From NCBI GenBank assembly GCA_947179155.2, contig OX359267.1, positions 58,698,792 through 58,762,791 of the forward strand: a DNA stretch of 64,000 nt, written 5' to 3'. The notes under the pieces are model-generated. The model was not told where the DNA came from, ran no database searches, and saw only the letters and a list, made by a program, of their open reading frames with translations. The position numbers and the translations under genes are program-made. This DNA is from Hedera helix (lineage: Eukaryota; Streptophyta; Magnoliopsida; Apiales; Araliaceae). Below are positions 1 through 11,800 of the stretch, piece after piece (position 1 is the stretch's first letter; every line of letters starts with the position of its first letter).

Positions 1-556
1 GTTAAATTTTATAACCGATTAAATCAACAGATTTAACCGATAATCGAATAAATCGATAACTGATTACGGAGTAAATTTTTTAACGATTTTGATTTTTAAT
101 TTTTTATAACTGATTTAAATCGACCAAATCGACCGTTGTGCACTTTACCTATAACCGCTGGATAATTTTTGGTGCGTCAATGACTTAATCATGACTGCTT
201 ACTGCCATCAACTCAACAACCGGACGTTGTTATGTTCCCCAAGGACCCTATATAATGACGTGGTCAAATCTTTGTCGTTGATTCATCCCCGCACGCTGGT
301 TTATTTTTCAGATGTTACAAAATAGTATAATTAATTACAATATATAATATAAAATAAAGTGGCTCAAATCCCAAGATTTTAACATCCAACGGCCTCAAAT
401 CAATTTAGGCTTCAACATCCAACAGTTTAAAATCATTTGGGCCTTCAACATCCAACGACTACTAATTTATCTCTCATTTTCTCCCCCAATTCAATATTTT
501 TTTTTCAAAAATCTATCTACTCACATTTTTTACCCAAATCAAATTTACCACTGCAC

Positions 557-557
<1 letters not shown>
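1..557. other. AT-rich intergenic DNA
   Basis: No coding region is supported. The first 130 bases carry repeated variants of the motif AACCGATTAAATC, which looks like the edge of a degenerate repeat, but no boundary can be placed. Confidence 0.4.
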
Positions 558-601
<44 letters not shown>

Positions 602-652
602 CATAATAATAGTAGTAATAATAATAATAATAACAATAATAATAATAATAAT

Positions 653-692
<40 letters not shown>

Positions 693-1064
693 GAAATAAT
701 AATAATAATAATAATAATAATTATTATTATTATTATTATTATTATAATACTAATACTAATACTACTACTGCTACTACTACTACTAATACTACTACTAACA
801 ACAACAACAGCAACAGTAATAATGATAATATAGTAATAAAAATAATAATAACAATAATAATTATAATAATAGTGATAATAATAATAATATAATAATAGTA
901 GTAGTAATAGTAGTAGTAATAATAATAATAATAATAATAATAATTATTATTATTATTATAAAAATAATAATACTAATAATAGTATTAATAATAATAATAA
1001 TAATTATTATTATTATTATTATTAGTAGTAGTAGTAGTAGTCGTCGTTGTCTTAGTATTATTAT

Positions 1065-1100
<36 letters not shown>

Positions 1101-1122
1101 TATTATTATTATTATTATTATT
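558..1122. repeat. Very long AAT/ATT trinucleotide microsatellite
   Basis: Roughly 560 bases are almost wholly AAT-type triplets. The phase switches several times between AAT runs and ATT runs, for example near 720, 945, 1000, 1070 and 1100, so many stretches are reverse complements of their neighbours and could form hairpins. Islands of ACT, AGT and AAC triplets interrupt it near 750-830 and 890-920. The long Asn/Tyr/Ile-rich open frame across it is an artefact of a stop-free triplet repeat, not a gene. Confidence 0.95.
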
Positions 1123-4100
1123 AAAAAAAATGCATGTAAATAATATGGGTCACCATTTTAACATTAACAACATTTTCTCCTTTTTCGGGTATTGCGGTCG
1201 TTATGTTTTCACATGCAAATTGATTTAGGCAGAAAATCATAAAGACGTTTCAGATTCATTTTAATTGATTTGTAAGTTATTTTAGGTTGTAAAGAGTCTT
1301 TAGATAATAGAGTATTTTTAGAATTTTAATACACATCGTACCTTCCAGCACGGACAATTACGTGTCATCTCTATGGTGTTTTTGCGAGATATATCTAGAA
1401 CAACTATTGTAGTAGGCTCTGACTCATGGTATGAGAATATTTTGTCCAATTTCAAGAAAAAACATAGAGGAAAAAATGTTATGGCGATGTGATTTAGTTG
1501 GTGTTATGACAATATTTTTTTGTTTAGACTTAGAGTGCTCATTTTATACTTTTAGGTATATATGCAAAAGTTTTTCTTTTTAATTTTTATATCTTTTTTT
1601 TTCATTGGATTCTACAAAATGACTTGCAGTACTACCGTTTTTTTCACAAAAAATACTATTTATGGATCATATTGATTGATGGTTAGAGATACTGGAGGCA
1701 AATAAATACTGTCAAACTTCTCATTCCGTTTTGTCAATAAAAAAAAGTGTATAAAATATCCGAAAATACTATATTACATAAATTTGAGCCCGTTATTGTC
1801 AATTAATTAATTGCTTAAACTTGTCAAGAATTAATTTTAAGTTGAGAATAAGTAACACATTAATACTTATCTAAAATAAAAACTATGACTGAATTGAATA
1901 TCAATCTTTTTACATTAATGACAATAATTTTATATTTTTTAATATAAAAATATTAAATATAATATTCAACCATTATATTAATTATACCGTAACTTAACAT
2001 GCGAATTATCCCCGGTAGATAGATAGAGGCAGAGGGCGTGGTAAACAAAAGTAAAAAATATTCCAGATAGTTGCAAGAACGTTCATAGCTGAAAAGTAGT
2101 AAGTAATAAATACAGAAAAAGCAATTTTCCTCTCTTCTTTTGCCTAAATTCTGAGGGAAACTGAAAAGAATCAACAACCTCCTCCTCCACGGTCTCTGAG
2201 TCAAACTGCCGTTATTTTTAATTTGATCATTTGTGGTGATTGTTCTACGTTTGAACTTTTGTGCAGGTTTTCCACCGATATCACGATCCCTAGCTAGGGT
2301 TTTTGCTTCTACTCTTGTCTTCTTCAATGCAGCCATTAATTCTCTGTTTCTATCACTGTATTTCTCGATTCATTCCAATTTTGTTAGATTTTCCACGCAA
2401 AATCGTCTACGGATCTGAGGATATCTCCGAAGAATTAGCTAAGCCATGGTAGATAGAGATCTGTCTAAATTATATGTCTTATGGCTTGAGATTTCAAGAA
2501 ATTAAAGGAGACAGAATCATTTATTTATTTAATGAGACAGATTCGCATTCGTTCGTTCAATCACTTTCTTAATTTGTTTCTTCTTCACCGTCGGGCGCTC
2601 TATCTCTCCTCTCCCTGCTCCTGCTGCGTCCGTGCGATAGCGATTCGTCTATTCTCTCTAATTTACGCCGTGTCCCTTGGCGCATTTTAGATTGGATGCC
2701 GCGCATGTTAGCTTGGTTAACATTATCTGAAAAGGTTTGCCGAGCGAGCATTCTCTCTCAGTGACCTGTCGGTGGGTTTGCCTGCCAGTTTGACAAATAA
2801 AAGGTGGTGGATACTGAGACGACAGAGGAGTATACTTTTTTGAAAGTTTGGCCACGCTCATCAACTCACTTGTGTCGGTCAAACACATACTAGGAGGGCT
2901 GGGCTAATGTTTTTATTTGATTATTATTATTATTAGCAAGTATATCGGGTTTGAATAATAATTATATACATTAAAAATAAAAGACAGAAAGGAGGTTTTT
3001 GTGCACCAACCATCTTATTCAATTAATTAACCACAATTTACCATCTTCTGAAAAAGAAATATTCACTCCTTCAAAAGAACGTACTCCATAACTGATCAAC
3101 TTTATTTAAATTAGTTTGATAACCTCTGTAAAATTTATTTTATTGGTTTGTAGTTTTGACTGTCATACTTTTACTTTATTAAATCTAAATAAAATTTTAA
3201 ATTTGCTATACTATCTTTTGTCTATATAAATATGTTCTAATCACTTAAAATATCATCAATGAAGTACAATAATGAGTGAGAATATAAACTTTTATTTAAT
3301 ATTAACTTACATTAATGTTCAAGCATAGACGCCTAATTAGAATATCCAAACTAACTTTAGAAGATTTAAGCAAAAGCAGCTGTGCAAAGTTGACCACTTT
3401 ATAAAATTGCCTATTCATTTCATCCATATAAACCTCATTATAGCAATCACTCTCCAAATAGGAGTTCAAATGTCTACACCTATATATATTCAACTTAATG
3501 GGCAAAGCTAAAACACCAAAATCTCACAATTTTGCTTAAATAACAGAAACAGATGAAGCTACTCTATCTTTAAAGGGGGGGCTTAAATCCCCCGTCCAAT
3601 AGTGAACCGAAAGATCACCAATGAAGGAGGAATTTCTCATTTGGACATTTGAAAATAGATAAATTATCACTGACATAAGTTAACTAATTTGCTAAAGATG
3701 GAATCAAGGTATGGTACAACAAACAAAAATTTAGTAATTTTATCATCAATATGAACGTTACCCTCCTAATGGGACGTCTTCTAAAAACCATGAGACAACC
3801 AACTTAATTATTAGCATGTACAGGATAAAGCAGTTTATTATATTTCAAGGTCTTACTACTGTTATAAGAATAAAAATATGATCTTCTGCACGTACGGGAT
3901 GACATACATTATGAATCACACACGAAAATACATTAAAACTTAAGAACATTCTTTCAACCTCATTTCATCAAGCACTTAAAATACATTAACCAATCAAATT
4001 AAGTAACAATATTACTATATGAATCCTCAAAATAGTAATACAAAAAATATGTTAAATTTTGGCATACTTGTAGCGAACTTCGAAGTCAGATATAATTGAG

Positions 4101-4910
4101 CATTGAGTTAATTGAACCCTGTTATAGATTGAAGTAGGCTTCAATGTAGTGCTTAATCAATTAATCTAAAATTCTCTCATTTGATGGTCGACCCCACATA
4201 CTTCGATAAAATTAAATCTGTAAAAGTAAATCCTAGAAATAGAATTTGAAGTGTACTTGGAAGAAGAGAGAATATGTATATGAAAAAAAATACTCTTGGC
4301 TACTATAGGGAAGTATTCATTTGGAAAGGAAGAAAATACCCTTGACTACTCGAAGTTGATTGATTAATTGATTACTCACATAATGAATTATAGCCATGAG
4401 AAAAAGATAAAAGAGTGAAGATTTGTCCGACAAAGAGAGTGAGATGGGGACTCGACCAAATCGAAAGAGGATTTTAGGGGATTTATAGAGAAATACTAAT
4501 CGTCTATATATAGGAGGAGATAAAAGAGATGGTTAGATCATTAGTCGATTGAGAAATCCATTGCAGCTGAGCAAACTCACTACAAACGAAATTTTTTATT
4601 TGTAAGGAATTAATATTTTAACGAGTAAAAGTGATAATTTCATAAGTTTTTTCTTATATAAATAATAGATGAGTCTCATATTAATGTGAGAGAGAATTTG
4701 TATAAATATTACATTTTATTTGTATAAATAGCATGTATCTATTTATAACCATTCGAGACGAATCAACGATTTTACAATTAAGTGGATTGTTTTATGAATT
4801 TTTATATATGGAGATTGATAGCAGTACTGTGTTACAATAAATGTACCAAAATGATTAATTAGTTGGTTTTGATTTCAATCTCATTTTGTCCAATCTTCTC
4901 TCTTGTACTT
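1123..4910. other. Intergenic DNA, no gene supported
   Basis: Mostly AT-rich sequence with only short, unconserved open frames on either strand. Two patches stand out: 2160-2460 has a CT-rich, UTR-like character with the telobox-like CTAGGGTTT near 2294, and 2570-2880 is clearly more GC-rich than its surroundings. Neither gives a recognisable protein. A short G/C-run hairpin lies near 3575-3595. Confidence 0.5.
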
Positions 4911-5056
4911 GAGTGATTATTCGGTACACCGGGAGAATAGTTACAGTATGTTCCCTCTACTCACATAACAGTGAATTTTACTGCACGTGAAGTCCACTGC
5001 TATGTGACTGGGAGAAGTATAGTGTAACTATGCTCCCGGTGCATACAATAATTTTT
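4911..5056. mobile_element. Foldback MITE, possibly Mutator-like
   Basis: Two arms of about 55 bases, roughly 4916-4970 and 4995-5052, are imperfect reverse complements; both contain CACCGGGAG close to the outer end. The loop is about 20 bases. The pair is bracketed by identical 10-bp direct repeats TCTTGTACTT at 4901-4910 and 5057-5066. A 9-10 bp target-site duplication is typical of Mutator-superfamily elements. The outermost 5 bases of each end do not pair, so the exact termini are uncertain. It lies about 400 bp upstream of the Aux/IAA start codon. Confidence 0.6.
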
Positions 5057-5398
5057 TCTTGTACTTCCCCTTGTACACTTGACTCCATTACTGCTACAGT
5101 TCCTTCTCTCTTTCTCGCTTTGATAAAAGTACAAAAATGTTACTTTTGTTTACTATTCTAAAGTAAGAAGAATATTCTCATTGCACTTATATGTATAATA
5201 ATTACTCCTATAAAGGATTATAAAGGAGGGAAATAGAAATTAGTTGTAAAAGAAAAGGCTACATAAAGGCCAAAGAAGCTTCTTTTCTACATCCACAAAA
5301 CCAAGCTCTTTTTTGGGTATCCAGGAAGACAAAAACCCTCCCTCCTCTTCTTTCCACTTGCCTTTTTGTTTTTAATCAAATTATTTGCCTCAATCTTC

Positions 5399-5407
5399 TA
5401 TAAATAA
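5399..5407 (+). promoter_or_regulatory. Candidate TATA box of the Aux/IAA gene
   Basis: TATAAATAA lies 65 bases upstream of the ATG. It would give a very short leader, so a more distal promoter with this motif lying in the 5' UTR is equally possible. Confidence 0.35.
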
Positions 5408-5471
5408 CTTCTTGAACTACTTGAGCGTGTATTGTGAGCTTTTTCTTCTGTTTTTTTACTGTTGAAGTTTG

Positions 5472-7890
5472 ATGTCTACACCACTTGAACATGATTACAT
5501 ATGCTTATCAGAGACTTGTACCATGGAGAGAAGCTCTGGTAAGAATAACAATGTTCTCAACCTCAAGGAGACAGAGCTGAGACTTGGGTTGCCTGGTTCT
5601 GAGTCTCCGGAGTGGAAGGCTGGGCTTGGGGTGTCTCTTTTTGGGAAGGATTTGGAAGATAATAAAACCTGTGGGTTTTCCCTTATCCCTCTAAAGAACT
5701 TTGTCTCTGGGGCTAAGAGGGGATTTTCTGATGCCATTTATGGGTCTGGCAAATGGGCTCTTTTAGTTAATGGTGAATCTGAGGCTTATTTGCCCAAAGG
5801 TTCTGTTTTGTTCTCTCCCAGAGGGGGAAATGGTGGTTTAGAAAATAATACCAGCCAGAAATCATGTTTGCCAGCTGGGTTTTCTATGAAAGAGGCTAGT
5901 AAGGCTTCTCCTTCAAAACCTGTTGAAGAGAAGAAGACGTCTCCAGCAAATGAAAATGTTACTGCTCCTGCTTCTAAGTAACTTTTTTCTTCCCTTCTCT
6001 TTCAGTTTCTATGTTCCCATATATTCTGATAGCATTACTTTCTAGTTTCTCCAATAAAAGTTGTGAATTTTGTTCTAGCCAGAGAGTTGTGATTATACAA
6101 GTGTTACCCCTCCCCATTATTCTGCAATGTGGGATTATTTTACACATTTGCTTCTTTTCTTGATTGCTATTTGTTGTTATGAATATCTAAGTTTTGGAAC
6201 CTTTTTCCCTCAATTCAAGAAGAAGATAATCTTTTCTTGAATGAACTTAATTGATTGAATTGATCTCAGATTTTTATTTTCTCAAGTCAAGGACTTTAGA
6301 CGCAGAACTTTTAATTCGCAGCTATCAAACACGGAACCTGTATATTTTCTTATTCGAAGTAACCTTGTACCTGTGATACAGCAGCTATGCATTGCTGCTG
6401 CTGCTTGGTGTCTAGAGGCTGCCAGTTATATAGTATTTGATGATTAATTGAATCAATTTCCTTTATTTAATGAGACTCTGAGTAGAGGGTGTTTAAAGCT
6501 GCCCTCTTGTTTCAGTAATTCTCTTTCTGAATTTTTATGGCATTTTATTTTCACTGTTTGTCTTGAAAAACTTTTGTCCCCGTAGTATGTATTCCTCAAG
6601 CAAGCAAGCACATGCGGTGTTTCTGTAACAGGACACAGGTAGTAGGATGGCCACCAATTAGATCTTTTCGGAAAAACACGTTGGCCACCAATTTATCAAA
6701 GAGCACCGATGTGGCTAAAGGAAATTCAAGTTCAGGGTGCCTTTATGTTAAGGTTAGCATGGATGGTGCTCCATACCTAAGAAAGGTTGACCTTAAAACC
6801 TACTGCAACTATGCTGAACTCTCATCAGCTCTTGAGAAGATGTTCAGCTGCTTTACCATTGGTATGTATTCTCTCTCTTACTCTTTCACTCGCACTCTCT
6901 GTAGCACACGCGTCCAGGGGAACATACTAACTTCTTATTTAAAATTTTGGAAAAGTGATTGTGTTTTATTTTAATATCGCATCTACTTTTGGATAATATT
7001 TACTTCGGCTCTGAGCAATTGCACTGCCAGGCAAAATTAACATGAGTATTAATTATTAAATGAACTTTACTGGCATATCTCGGTGAGGGTTGACTTGTAT
7101 TATGCATGACCGTGAATCAGGACAATGCACCTCTAATGGACTTCCAGAGCAAGATGGTCTTAGTGCGAGTCGCTTAATGGATCTTGTCCATGGGTCTGAA
7201 TATGTGTTAACATATGAAGACAAGGATGGTGATTGGATGCTTGTTGGTGATGTTCCTTGGGAGTAAGCTCTATTTCTAGTTACCCTTAAATCTTCTGTTC
7301 AAAATTTGCGAATTTTTACTAAACACGTGTACTTTAAATTTGAAAAAAAAAAATGATCCATCAGTTAGTGAGTTACCTAGTTGTCCATTGTAGGCAAATA
7401 TTTGATAAATTATTATATCCAATTTTATAATTTTTAAAAATTCCAATTGGAAGGACTAAATTTTTTCAAATAATGACCATCTCGATCTCAACACTTAAAT
7501 TTGTTTTATTAAATTAGCTGTTAATTGATATGATTAGTTCTTATGTTAACTTGTACAAACATTTACCAATTAATTTTTTCATTGTTCGAATGTTCATATA
7601 GTATGTTCACAGATTCGTGCAAGAGACTAAGGATCATGAAAGGCTCAGAAGCAATTGGTTTAGGTATGCTTTGGAACTGAGACCTAGCATTTGACAGACT
7701 TTCACATGCCAAATTGAAATTTCTTTTAGCATAACTGTCTCCTATCCTTCACTGTCTTAGACCATCTGAGATTTATCTGAATCAGAAACCAAAATTGACC
7801 ATCTTTATGTTATGGACTCGAAATTACTAGATTAAATGTGTTTTGCTTGCAGCTCCGAGGGCCATGGAGAAGTGCAGGAACCGGCAGTAG
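5472..7890 (+). CDS. IAA27: Aux/IAA auxin co-repressor, IAA27-like
   Basis: Nuclear repressor of auxin response: it binds ARF factors and is degraded through TIR1/AFB when auxin is present. Five exons were modelled: 5472-5977, 6632-6861, 7121-7262, 7602-7663 and 7853-7890. Introns are GT-AG and the phases join exactly, giving 325 aa. Domain I carries the EAR motif LRLGL at residues 36-40. The domain II degron core GWPPIR is at about 174-179. Domains III/IV (PB1) run from about 205 to 310, with APYLRKVDLKTY and, near 288-292, GDVPW. The N-terminal HDYICLSE, the SGAKRGFSDAI block and the C-terminal AIGLAPRAMEKCRNRQ match the IAA27 (PAP2) branch rather than IAA8/IAA9, from memory of those families. 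The start is the first ATG in frame. No defect is seen, so the gene looks functional. Confidence 0.93.
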
Positions 7891-8887
7891 CACGAGACGC
7901 ATGTAAAGCCAAAGAAAGAGATATCTAATGATTGTGTATGAAGGCTGTTCCACAAACTTATGGTAGTATATCTTTAAATTTCAGAGTTGTAGTAGTATTT
8001 TGTAGGCAGAAGAGAGAAGTGGAAATATCCAGATGTTTGCTTATTTTGTTGTTAACTGAATGTGTAATCATATATTACTATGTAAATGGAGTGCTAAGCT
8101 GATTGCAAATCTCATGCTCCCCTGCCCAGATTTACTCTTTGGTCACGCAAGACATCACTGGGAGTGTTTGTTGATTGCACATTTCCATTGTGCAATTCAA
8201 AGTTATAGAAATAGACGCAAAAATACTAACATGTCATGTCAGAGCTGTTCTTGCTTGGCTTGAACATATTCTAGCTTTCATTCCGCGTGCATGACAGGCT
8301 GACGTGATTGCCGTTTCAAGGCACACCGAAACATCCACTAATTAGAATAGAGAGTATTATTTTTATGTTAATATTAAATTACTTCTATTAATGACACAGC
8401 AGCAATACGGTGACGTCCAAACTTGTTTTAAATGCGGGGCTGCCTTTCCTCGTTATCCGCAAGCACGGCAAATATAAGTTACATTTGATGCCCCACAACC
8501 TTCCTTCCTTCCCCACAACCACAACCACAACCAACAAGGGAAAGCGGCTTATTTGGGATACTAAACAAAAAAACGCAAATGCAAGATTAAAATCATATTG
8601 GCACCATAAAGCTACTAAAAAAATGTTTTTTGCAAGTCAGATTCATAAATAAGAAATCCATCTCTTCTACCAAACAAACAACGCATCTACGAAACCTAAA
8701 TCAATTTATCAGCAGATTTTGACAGCACAGATACGAGGAAAGAAGTGCAAATAATATCGACAGAATAGTTCTCATTCGGTAACCTAAATCAATTCAACAG
8801 CAGAGACACAAGGACTGGGGTGCAAATAATATTTTTGACAGAACGGTTCTCATTCTCTGGTAGCCTTAATTCATTCAGCAGACAGCT
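7891..8887. other. Intergenic space between convergent genes
   Basis: This should hold the 3' UTRs of the Aux/IAA gene (plus strand) and of the methyltransferase-like gene (minus strand). The open frames seen here have no recognisable family and are taken as chance. Confidence 0.5.
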
Positions 8888-11800
8888 TCAAGATTCTCTT
8901 CCAGATATCTGAAGATACACCATTTGAGTATATCCATTAAATACAGAACTTTCCAGTCTAGATAAGCCAAGCCTCTGGAACAAACCAAATCTGCCATCTT
9001 CGACAATCGGGCTAGGCACACGAGCTGGATCATATCTTGATTGGTGAGTTAGTGAAGGACCAGCCACTGGGGGAAGCTCCCAATAAACATCGAGTACTGA
9101 TTCTACAAACCTGCTATTCTCAAAATGTTCCTTGTAACTAATTTTCTTATTACTATGATTGAAATCATCCCGCATCTGCCCTTTCACACCCCACCACTCT
9201 TCTCCTGGCCCACATAGTTCTTCTATATCCACTGCCTTCTCCCAGAATTTCTTCCTTCTTGATCTTACCCTAGCTTCATCACTGTCTTTGAAGCAGCTAT
9301 GTCCACCTCCTGGAAATAATATAACATCAGAGTCGAGCATAAATAAATCTCCGATAGTAACCATTATCATCACAGCAAAAGAATCAAGTGTAAATATACA
9401 AGACAACATACCATACTCGTCACATGAGAAACACAGCACACATCTTCAATCATTGGTACCCAGAAACATTACATAAAAGAAAATATAAGGGATTTGATTT
9501 GTACCAACTAGTTACTTAAATTTCATATTATTCAATCGTTTTCTTCAAGTTTGCACCTCTTTTCCGCGATTCATTTTTCCCTTTTTCTTGATTGGCCAAT
9601 CAAGATAATGAAGTTTTTATCATTTTCCGGTCAACTGAACTTCTGTCCAGAATTGTGTCAATTGAAAGTTTCTAAATACTAATTATTATAAATAAATAAA
9701 AAATCAAATAATCTTAATTTAGACTTGCCAAGTCCTGAACAAGAACTGCAGACATCAAACTATAAACTAGACAGTCTAGATTTTAAATTGATATCCTTGA
9801 CGCGAGCAGTGATGTAAATTTGGCATTTAAGTGTGTCCAAAATTAATTTAACTTTCAGTCTAAGATACTGCTCGAAAAGTCCATGATCTGAGTTAACGTG
9901 GTTTAACAAGACCAAGGGTTTGCACAGTTAAGGTGCAACTAATAATGTAACAAAAGGAGATATAAACTTGGGTTATGCACAAGAAAATTAGCAAACATAA
10001 AGGGGAAAAAAATGCCTGTGTTATAACCCAAGGAGCCATGGCCTAGTGGAAAATAAGCATTGCACTACCATGAAAGCACAAACTTGCAAGATTCAAATGG
10101 TCACGAACGAACGACAATGTCAAAATGGCAGTTACAACTAAGTCTTTCAGCATGCATTATAGAATACTATGCGTACTCATAAATGTATACAGTCTGAATA
10201 TAGGATTGAAAGTTATACTACTAATACCAAAAAAAAAACAAAAGAATTAAACTTATACTGCTATTTTGCCATGCTTTATTTGTATATAAGATCAATATTG
10301 ATTTTTGAAAAGTCAATTTCAAATATTTTCAAACTCAAAATTGACATGAATTCAGTTAGCTATGTCAATACAATTATGAATACTATAAACTACTTAAAAA
10401 ATACTACTAGCTATAAGATTTATTATTTTGAAAACTTAAATGAATCATGTCAATTTTAAATTTGAAAATATATCAAATTAACTTTTAAAAAGTCAATAAT
10501 GATCTTATAATTCGGAAATGATGGATTATAACATATTGATTCCCCTACATGATCAACCATGAGTAAATGCATTAAATTAACTAAGAACGTACACCACCTC
10601 GTATATAAGATTGGTCACATATTTGCCTTAAGGAATAATGGTCTCCGGTTCCAGTATCATAGTTGTCCTCAAAAACAAGATGCTTGAAGCCAACTTTTAG
10701 TGCCTGCTTTAATCTACCATCAAAGTGTCGAGTTAAAAAAAAAATTATTTACTAGCTACTCTTGTGGAGCAAAAACATACAGTGGAAAGATGGTAAAAGC
10801 TTTGTACTATTTTTTTCACCCCAATAAACATGATTACCTTTTCAATTCGTTCTGGTGGTCATCAAAGAAGATAAGAACCCGATTTAGATCTGTAATACCA
10901 TGTTTCTTCATTACTCTTCCCCAGTCAACGCTACCAAAATCCACAAAGTCCTTCCCAGCAAAGTATGTGCAGTTTCCATCAACATAAGCAGGCCCCTTCT
11001 TAAGGTATTTCTCAGGATGGCGGGGTGAAAGCGAGACAATTGGTGTGTCTGGCATTGCTTGCCTCAAGACCCAAGTGGAATGTCCCTTGAAGGCACCGCT
11101 CTCAATCATGATTTCCGGTTTCAGCCATTGTGCAATGAACCAAAGGCCAAAGCTGTGGTCGAACCCCATCCCATACATGTTGTTCTTGATGGGCCGTGTT
11201 TCGTATATGGGTACAAACTCATCGAGACCCTTGAGTAAATCCTTGGATGTCCACTCAACCTTTTTTCCACGTTTCGATCTGCCTTTTGAGAAGGAAAAAC
11301 AATTAAATGGGATACGCTGTAAGAACTTCCTGAAATTCAAGGTCACACTTAAATCTTAAAAGTGATAACTAAACTTATCAGATTGTATAACTCCTCCCCA
11401 AGTAAGATTATAAAAGAACCAGCATATTTGAGAATTTCCAGAAGTGAAACGACCAATTCAATGATCCAAAAATAAATTTAAATAAATAAACAAACCACTA
11501 AAAAAATGTTGAAAAGCAAATCCGTCAGGAAAAATAAACAATTAGGTAGAAGCTGAATCTCCAAAAGAGTTTCCAGACTTGCTGGAGGCTGAGGACAAGA
11601 GAAAGTGGCTGAGGAGGTATTCCAGCAGACGTTCGCAGAACCAGCCAAAATATCACCAGCCCTTAACCCCTTTTTTTTACTAAGTTGTTGACATAAAATC
11701 CAGTAGAGTACATTACCATAAACATTCAACTCTAATTAGTACGATCCAGTGGAATTTTCAGAAAAAGGTAATCATACAGGAAATAAACCCAGAAACCTAT

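Noticed and set aside
437..892. 151-codon Asn/Tyr/Thr/Ile-rich open frame
   Set aside because: It is the translation of an AAT/ATT microsatellite; stop codons cannot arise in that phase, so openness is no evidence of coding.
1953..2418. Overlapping frames of 127 and 61 codons on opposite strands
   Set aside because: No family resemblance, no splice-consistent extension and low-complexity hydrophobic translation.
8410..8652. 80-codon plus-strand frame
   Set aside because: Starts without an ATG, is Lys/Thr-rich and lies in the expected 3' UTR of the convergent gene.
11045..11359. Plus-strand frame opposite exon 2 of the methyltransferase-like gene
   Set aside because: A shadow of the conserved minus-strand exon.
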